From assembly GCA_030673995.1 (NCBI GenBank), contig DAOUYU010000052.1, positions 1-10,122 on the forward strand: a stretch of 10,122 bases of DNA, written 5' to 3'. This document shows, in pieces, positions 5,669 through 10,122 of this stretch (positions are counted from its first letter, which is position 1; every line of letters starts with the position of its first letter). This DNA comes from Candidatus Aminicenantota bacterium (GTDB lineage: Bacteria > Acidobacteriota > Aminicenantia > Aminicenantales > Aminicenantaceae). Both the position numbers and the translations under genes were made by a program. A model generated the notes under the pieces. The model was not told the origin of the DNA, did not search any database, and saw only the letters and a program-made list of their open reading frames with translations.

Positions 5669-6781
5669 CTAGGAAGGCTTAAAGACTTCTTTTTTTATAG
5701 TGGCTTTTTTGATTCTGTTTTCCTGGGGAAAAACTCCGATTCCAGGCTTATCAGGAACCTTGATTGTCCCCTGACTGCTGATCTCCACCGGCGGCTCGAT
5801 CAAATCTTGAGCATAGTATCTTTTGCTTGCAGAGAGGTCATTGGGAAATTTGAAGTTAGGGAGAGTGGCGAGATGGAGATTGTGAGCCCGGCCTATGCCA
5901 GACTCCAGCATCCCGCCACACCACACAGGAAGCTTCTTATCCTGACAGAAATCATGAATCTTAAGGGCCTCAACAATCCCTCCAACCCGTCCGACTTTTA
6001 TGTTAATGATTTGGCAGCTTCCCATTTCACAGGCTTTGCGGGCAGTCTCAACCGAGAGGATGCTCTCATCCAGACAGAGAGGAGTTTTCATTTCTCTCTG
6101 CAATCGGCTGTGGTCCCACAAATCATAGGGAGGGAAAGGCTGCTCGAGCATGAGCAGGTTGAATTCATCCAGTTTCTTTAAGGTATCTTTATCATCCAGG
6201 CTATAGGCACCATTGGCATCTGCCTGAAGAATGATATCGGGAAACTTCTTCCGTATATCCTGACAGAGAAGAATATCCCATTCGGGTTTAATCTTGATTT
6301 TAATCCGCTGGTAGCCTTCCTGGAGAAAAGAATGAATCCTTTCCAGAAGCTCGGACACAGAGTCTTGGATTCCAACGCTGACCCCCGAGGGAATTTCTGT
6401 CCTCACTCCACCGTAAATTTTCCACAGGGGTTTCTCCTCCTTTTTCCCTTCAAGATCCCAGAGGGCAAGCTCCAGTCCTCCCTTAGCCATAGGATGCCCC
6501 CGATATTTTTTCGCCTCTCTATAGAAATCATGGGGACTTATAATCGATTTTTTGAAAACAAGAGGAATAAAAAAATCCTTCAACACGTGCCAGGCTGTAG
6601 AGGTTGTCTCATAACTGTAGGAAGGATCCCTTTCTGCAACAACCTCTCCATACCCAAAAATCCCGTCAAAACAAATCTTTATAAGAATAAATTCCCGCTC
6701 TTCATCCCGGCCCAAACTCGTCTCAAAAAAATGAACATAGGGAAGCTTTAAGAGCGAAAGTTCCACTCTATCGATTCTCAT
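5669..6781 (-). CDS. menC: o-Succinylbenzoate synthase / N-succinylamino acid racemase family enzyme (enolase superfamily)
   Basis: A 370-aa enolase-superfamily enzyme of the muconate-lactonizing subgroup, full length for the family. The N-terminal capping domain (about 1-130) contains GHPMAKGGLELALWDLEGK. The barrel shows the Lys-x-Lys motif at K161/K163 (RIKIKIKP), metal ligands D188 (ADANGAY), E213 (LEQPF) and D238 (CLDES), the opposite catalytic base K262 (INIKVGRVGG), and the late signature CGGMLESGIGRAHNLHLA. These are hallmarks of the OSBS/NSAAR group. Members dehydrate SHCHC to o-succinylbenzoate in menaquinone synthesis, racemise N-succinylamino acids, or do both. No other men gene is in view and the neighbours are glycosyltransferases, so the physiological reaction is open. 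The ATG at 6781 is 2 bp after the preceding gene's stop, so it is co-transcribed. Confidence 0.85.
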   Translation of the reverse strand: MRIDRVELSLLKLPYVHFFETSLGRDEEREFILIKICFDGIFGYGEVVAERDPSYSYETTSTAWHVLKDFFIPLVFKKSIISPHDFYREAKKYRGHPMAKGGLELALWDLEGKKEEKPLWKIYGGVRTEIPSGVSVGIQDSVSELLERIHSFLQEGYQRIKIKIKPEWDILLCQDIRKKFPDIILQADANGAYSLDDKDTLKKLDEFNLLMLEQPFPPYDLWDHSRLQREMKTPLCLDESILSVETARKACEMGSCQIINIKVGRVGGIVEALKIHDFCQDKKLPVWCGGMLESGIGRAHNLHLATLPNFKFPNDLSASKRYYAQDLIEPPVEISSQGTIKVPDKPGIGVFPQENRIKKATIKKEVFKPS

Positions 6782-6783
6782 GT

Positions 6784-7905
6784 TTATTGAAGCTTAACCC
6801 CCTTTGTTGAAGCTATCTTTCCATATAAAACCACGATCTTATCTGCCATTGCCTCAGCCGAAAATTTTTGATGGACAACCTCATATCCTTTCTGTCCTAG
6901 ACGAGAAGCCAGGGCTTTATTGTAATAAAGCCTGAGTATGGCCCGGGCCAACGCCGAGGGGCTGCGAGGAGGAACCAGAAGGCCCGTCTCTCCATGGATC
7001 ACTACCTCCGGGATGCCTCCAACCTTGGTGGCAACCACGGGAAGCCGGCACGCCATGGCATCTAAGATACTGCTTCCCATGCCCTCGAGATAAGAGGAAA
7101 TAACAAATAAATCAAGAGATTGAAGAATCATTGGAATATCCTCTCTAAATCCTAAAAAAAAGACAATATCTTCAACACCGGAGTCGCTTGCCTGCTTATT
7201 CAGTTTCATCCTTAAAGGACCTTCACCAACGATAATCATCTTAATATTGGGTGCATGCTTTTTCAAAATTTCTGTTGCCTTGATCAGATACTTATGACCT
7301 TTGTGGTCGGCAAGATGAGCCACTATTCCTACAAGATAATCATCGGGCGCAAAAGAGAGTTCACGGCGAAGATAATTGTCTTGTTTTAATACTAAATCGT
7401 CTTTTTCAAAGGGGGAAAAGTCTATTCCTGAAGGGATGACATCAATGCAATCCGGATCGATGCCTCCTTCAATCAGAACCTTTTTTACCCCTTCTGAGAT
7501 GGCAATGATCGTATCGATATTTTTCCTGTACTTGCGTCGCGAAAAATAATTTCTTTTAAGCGGAAAATCCACGCGTCTGGAGATTATCCGGATGGGGACT
7601 CTGGCCAGAGAAGCCGCCATTGAGCCAACAGCCACAGAATGAGCATCGTGGAAATGAGCGAGGATGCACCTCCTGCGCTTCATGGCCCGACCCAATCGAC
7701 TGATCGCCACGAAGTCTAATTCACTCCTCATTTTAAGGGGGAAGACAGGCAGTACTGCCTCAGATGCTTTTTGATAGAGTGGGCTTTCAGGTTGGACTAC
7801 GAAAAAAAAATTATGCCCTCTTCGTTTGAGCGCTTGAGCGAGGAAAAAAGACTGTCGCTGGCCCCCTCTCCACTCTTTTCCTGCATCAATAAGGAAAAGG
7901 CTCAA
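6784..7905 (-). CDS. GT4-family glycosyltransferase, envelope polysaccharide/LPS type
   Basis: A retaining GT-B glycosyltransferase of 373 aa, probably acting on a lipid-linked or LPS-core acceptor at the cytoplasmic membrane. The N-terminal acceptor domain begins with a Gly-rich WRGGQRQSFFLAQAL motif (12-26). The C-terminal nucleotide-sugar domain (about 190-365) shows GIVAHLADHKGHKYLI, IIVGEGP and SSYLEGMGSSILDAMACRLP, with VGGIPEV after it. The usual E-x7-E pair is E274 and D282; Asp at the second place recurs in LEG(L/M)G-x-S-x-LDAMA subfamilies. The start is TTG at 7905, supported by AAGGAG ending 6 nt upstream; no ATG fits. The start lies 20 bp inside the preceding GT2 gene, implying translational coupling. 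The sugar donor cannot be predicted. Confidence 0.88.
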   Translation of the reverse strand: MSLFLIDAGKEWRGGQRQSFFLAQALKRRGHNFFFVVQPESPLYQKASEAVLPVFPLKMRSELDFVAISRLGRAMKRRRCILAHFHDAHSVAVGSMAASLARVPIRIISRRVDFPLKRNYFSRRKYRKNIDTIIAISEGVKKVLIEGGIDPDCIDVIPSGIDFSPFEKDDLVLKQDNYLRRELSFAPDDYLVGIVAHLADHKGHKYLIKATEILKKHAPNIKMIIVGEGPLRMKLNKQASDSGVEDIVFFLGFREDIPMILQSLDLFVISSYLEGMGSSILDAMACRLPVVATKVGGIPEVVIHGETGLLVPPRSPSALARAILRLYYNKALASRLGQKGYEVVHQKFSAEAMADKIVVLYGKIASTKGVKLQ

Positions 7906-8659
7906 TTCTCTCTCCTTTTTTCCATATTTCGTTTAGTTTGGCGTATCGGGTAAAAATCGCATGGCCGTGAAGCACGGAAATAATGAGACCCGCATATCCA
8001 TCCAAGAATCCTGCCTTTAGAAAAAATGATTTTACAAACCTGGAAAAAGGCAAAAAAACCAGATGATACCATCTACACTTTTTGTTCTTGGCGTAGAGTT
8101 GTTGGGCACCGAGTTCGGAAAACGTATTGATTCGATCCAGATGTTCTGAAATGTCTCGATAGGTAAAGTGGTGAATCAAGCCCTTAAGTCTCTGAATTTT
8201 TCCTTCGATGACCAGCTTCTCATGCACATACTCCCCTTCCCAGCAGGCTTTATCTTTAAGGAAGAGGCGAATTTTTCTGTCCGGATACCAGCCAGAATGA
8301 CGGATCCATTTTCCCAGATAAAAAACCTGCCTGGGCATAGAAAATCCATCACAATCAGATTCTCCCTCCTTGATCTGCAGGATCTCTTCTTGAAGCTCCG
8401 GGGAAAGCCTTTCATCCGCATCCAGAGATAGGATCCAGCGGCAGGATGCAAGGCTATTGGCATAATTTTTCTGATCTGCAAAATTTGTCCATTTCCGTTG
8501 GAAGATTTTTTTTGTGTATTTTTTTGCTATTTTGCCTGTCTCATCACTGCTGTAGCTGTCAACGACTATAATTTCAGATGCTACGCCCTCTACACTCTTC
8601 AAGGCAGGTTCAAGCCTCTTTTCCTCATTGTAAGTTATGATAACGGCCGAGATATCCAT
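7886..8659 (-). CDS. GT2-family glycosyltransferase, WaaE/KdtX-like (LPS inner-core type)
   Basis: An inverting GT-A glycosyltransferase of 257 aa. It opens with ISAVIITYNEEKRL (3-16), then IIVVDSYSSDET (30-41), the metal/nucleotide-binding DxD at D80/D82 (LSLDADERLSPEL), a Lys/Arg-rich substrate loop RHSGWYPDRKIRLF, and YVHEKL (about 144-149), where the family's acidic catalytic residue is expected. This layout matches the WaaE/KdtX family, which adds glucose to the LPS inner core. The actual sugar is not provable. I start at ATG 8659, where the family fold begins; ATGs at 8689 and 8683 would add 8-10 non-conserved residues, and no site has a convincing ribosome binding sequence. It is first of three tightly spaced minus-strand genes. 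Confidence 0.85.
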   Translation of the reverse strand: MDISAVIITYNEEKRLEPALKSVEGVASEIIVVDSYSSDETGKIAKKYTKKIFQRKWTNFADQKNYANSLASCRWILSLDADERLSPELQEEILQIKEGESDCDGFSMPRQVFYLGKWIRHSGWYPDRKIRLFLKDKACWEGEYVHEKLVIEGKIQRLKGLIHHFTYRDISEHLDRINTFSELGAQQLYAKNKKCRWYHLVFLPFSRFVKSFFLKAGFLDGYAGLIISVLHGHAIFTRYAKLNEIWKKGERIEPFPY

Positions 8660-8908
8660 CGGCACAATCTTAGCATAATTCATATACAAGAAAAAGTAGC
8701 TAATCCAGAGTTCCGATCATGCCTAACAGCTCATGGCTGAAATTAAAGCGTTATGAGTAATGAGTTCAGACCTCGATTTGACTGTTCTGATATATTTCAA
8801 AAGAGATTTGACGCCACAGAGGCAGAGATCGCTTCTAAATATCCTCTAATAAAAAACCCTCAAAATAACATAAGAAATATTTCCACTACAAATCATTAAA
8901 GGTAGCGT
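8660..8908. other. Intergenic spacer, no gene recognised
   Basis: AT-rich spacer between the GT2 gene and the iron-sulfur protein gene. I see no open reading frame with a credible product and no terminator with a T-run. On the minus strand CGCTAC...GTAGTG just after the 8909 stop could pair weakly. The GT operon promoter should lie in this stretch, but no convincing -35/-10 pair stands out. Confidence 0.4.
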
Positions 8909-10122
8909 TTATTTAAGCATTTCAGAAGCAAGAATCAGTGGATGAACAACCAATATTTTCCCCAAATTATATGATTCCTTAGATAAAACAAGATTGTGCA
9001 AATCATCAGATTCGGAAAACATTGTTTTTATGCCAAGCAACTTGCGTATTTGAAGCCTGCAGGTTACACAAGGAGATACAATTATATCAGGTTTTATAGT
9101 GCATATTTCATCTGCAAGTGCTTCACCGATTTTCTCAGCATGTTTTGCCCACTTTTTCTCAAAACCTCGGCTTCCACCGAATCCACAACAGTTTGTTTTC
9201 AATTCAATTATGTCAGCAACTGGAAGCATTCTGATAAATTCAATTAAAGAATTTTCTTCTCTCAATACTTTTAAATGACAGGGAATCTGGACCGCAACTT
9301 TTAATTCAATAGCATTGAAAAATTTTCTTGAAACCTGCCCAAGAAGCTGTAACTCTGAATCTTCTTTTATTTCAGCTCTAAAATCATCTTTAATTCTTAA
9401 CAATTGTTCCCTGAGAAAACTCACTGCCTCATAAAAGTATTTTTTCACTTTTTTTATTTCATTTTTATTGAAAAACTTCTCTGCGTGCTCAAAAAAAGGA
9501 AGCATACAGGAAGGGGAAGTAAAAATGACTGGTGTTTCAGAACTAACATATTCTTTTAATCTTGTTATTGATTCTTTTAACCTCTCTTCACCTTCAGTCT
9601 TAAGACCTCTTGCAAATGCAGGTTCGCCACAACAATATCCGCTAATTAATTCAGTTTTGTACGCGAATTTTCCGAGTAATTTCATAGCGGATTTTATCTC
9701 AGATGAACTAAAGAGATCACCTGTGCAACCAGAAAATATTACAGCTTTTCTTTCACCATTCTTGTCATGATTTGATAACCCTTTGTGTTTCAAAGGTTCA
9801 AATCTCAAATGATTCAGATTCGCGAGCCCGGACAAACCTGCAAGTTTTCCAAAGAATTTTGAACTTAAGACAGCTCTCAATATTCTTCCTGTCTTTAATG
9901 CTAATCGACATAGCAAATACGACTTTGACAATATTTTATCAGGTAAGCTTGAAGATTTATGAAGATATTTCTCTTCAAAAAATGATTCAATAAGCTTAGC
10001 AACGTCAACTCTCGTCGGGCATTCGTGCATACAGGTTTTGCAATGCAAACACAAGTTAAAAAACTCAAGCAAATCAGAGCGCTCAAAAGGCTTCTTCACA
10101 TGCCCCGAAATTATTTCCCTTA
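8909..10122 (-). CDS. GlcF-like iron-sulfur/CCG-domain oxidoreductase subunit, partial (5' end outside window)
   Basis: The C-terminal part of a glycolate/lactate-oxidase-type Fe-S protein. Numbered from the GTG codon at 10099, it has a 4Fe-4S motif C17-x2-C20-x2-C23-x3-C27-P (CLHCKTCMHECP), then two CCG (cysteine-rich) domains: C125, CCG 156-158 and C197, then C274, CCG 304-306 (NCCGFGGSRG) and C344-x2-C347. CCG domains bind Fe-S centres and relay electrons from a flavin partner. The GTG at 10099 is unlikely to be the start: the frame stays open to the edge and reads REIISGHV, the phrase that in GlcF and GlcD-GlcF fusions follows the first Fe-S cluster motif. The missing part would hold that cluster and perhaps an FAD domain. 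The sequence is notably AT-rich compared with the glycosyltransferases. Confidence 0.82.
   Translation of the reverse strand, partial: REIISGHVKKPFERSDLLEFFNLCLHCKTCMHECPTRVDVAKLIESFFEEKYLHKSSSLPDKILSKSYLLCRLALKTGRILRAVLSSKFFGKLAGLSGLANLNHLRFEPLKHKGLSNHDKNGERKAVIFSGCTGDLFSSSEIKSAMKLLGKFAYKTELISGYCCGEPAFARGLKTEGEERLKESITRLKEYVSSETPVIFTSPSCMLPFFEHAEKFFNKNEIKKVKKYFYEAVSFLREQLLRIKDDFRAEIKEDSELQLLGQVSRKFFNAIELKVAVQIPCHLKVLREENSLIEFIRMLPVADIIELKTNCCGFGGSRGFEKKWAKHAEKIGEALADEICTIKPDIIVSPCVTCRLQIRKLLGIKTMFSESDDLHNLVLSKESYNLGKILVVHPLILASEMLK

Noticed and set aside
6332..6751. Long open frame on the plus strand opposite the enolase-family gene, and similar opposite-strand frames in 716-1504, 2175-2435 and 8168-8740
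   Set aside because: They lie antisense to genes with clear domains or have no recognisable motif, start context or family resemblance.
10097..10099. GTG as start of the Fe-S protein
   Set aside because: No ribosome site is seen, and the frame remains open upstream with a phrase typical of the interior of GlcF-like proteins, so the gene is treated as partial.
1..10122. CRISPR arrays, tRNA or rRNA genes, complete insertion sequences
   Set aside because: No regularly spaced direct repeats, cloverleaf-like sequence, ribosomal RNA motifs or transposase motifs were seen.

Overview
The window looks like bacterial chromosome from a Gram-negative organism of moderate GC content. It carries lipopolysaccharide-core-type glycosyltransferases, a secreted gingipain-family (C25) protease with bacterial InlB-type repeats, and an ECF sigma/anti-sigma pair. 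C25 proteases, sigma pairs with HEAT-containing anti-sigma proteins, and abundant small palindromic repeats together suggest an Acidobacteriota/Aminicenantes-like or FCB-group organism. That placement is an impression from gene content, not a demonstrated assignment.

Left part (1-2884). A long minus-strand gene encodes a secreted C25 cysteine protease with two tandem C-terminal repeats. Its upstream region is shared with the plus-strand sigma operon and contains a G/C-run palindromic repeat (about 2659-2792).

Middle (2820-5290). A plus-strand operon reads: a good ECF-type promoter candidate; an ECF sigma factor; an anti-sigma factor overlapping it by ATGA, with a zinc-binding ZAS motif, one membrane segment and a HEAT-repeat outer domain; the deletion remnant of a DUF4097-like gene; an intact DUF4097-like secreted beta-repeat protein; and a strong UUCG-loop terminator. 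The likely logic is envelope-state sensing by the anti-sigma factor, release of sigma, and expression of the operon itself, including the exported protein.

Repeat island (5290-5668). Two adjacent palindromic repeats, one of the widespread 'CATTGCGAGGAGCGAAGCGACG' type, separate the sigma operon from the convergent minus-strand cluster.

Right part (5669-8659). A tightly packed minus-strand operon runs, in transcription order, GT2 glycosyltransferase (WaaE/KdtX-like), GT4 glycosyltransferase (TTG start, 20-bp overlap with the preceding gene), and an enolase-superfamily MenC/N-succinylamino-acid-racemase-like enzyme 2 bp further on.

Right edge (8909-10122). The C-terminal part of a GlcF-like iron-sulfur/CCG-domain oxidoreductase subunit lies here, possibly the tail of a GlcD-GlcF fusion. 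It runs off the window and is visibly more AT-rich than its neighbours.

The most unusual items are the internally deleted DUF4097 paralogue at 4270-4370, the HEAT-type anti-sigma with its palindrome-bearing ECF promoter, and the stacked palindromic repeats.
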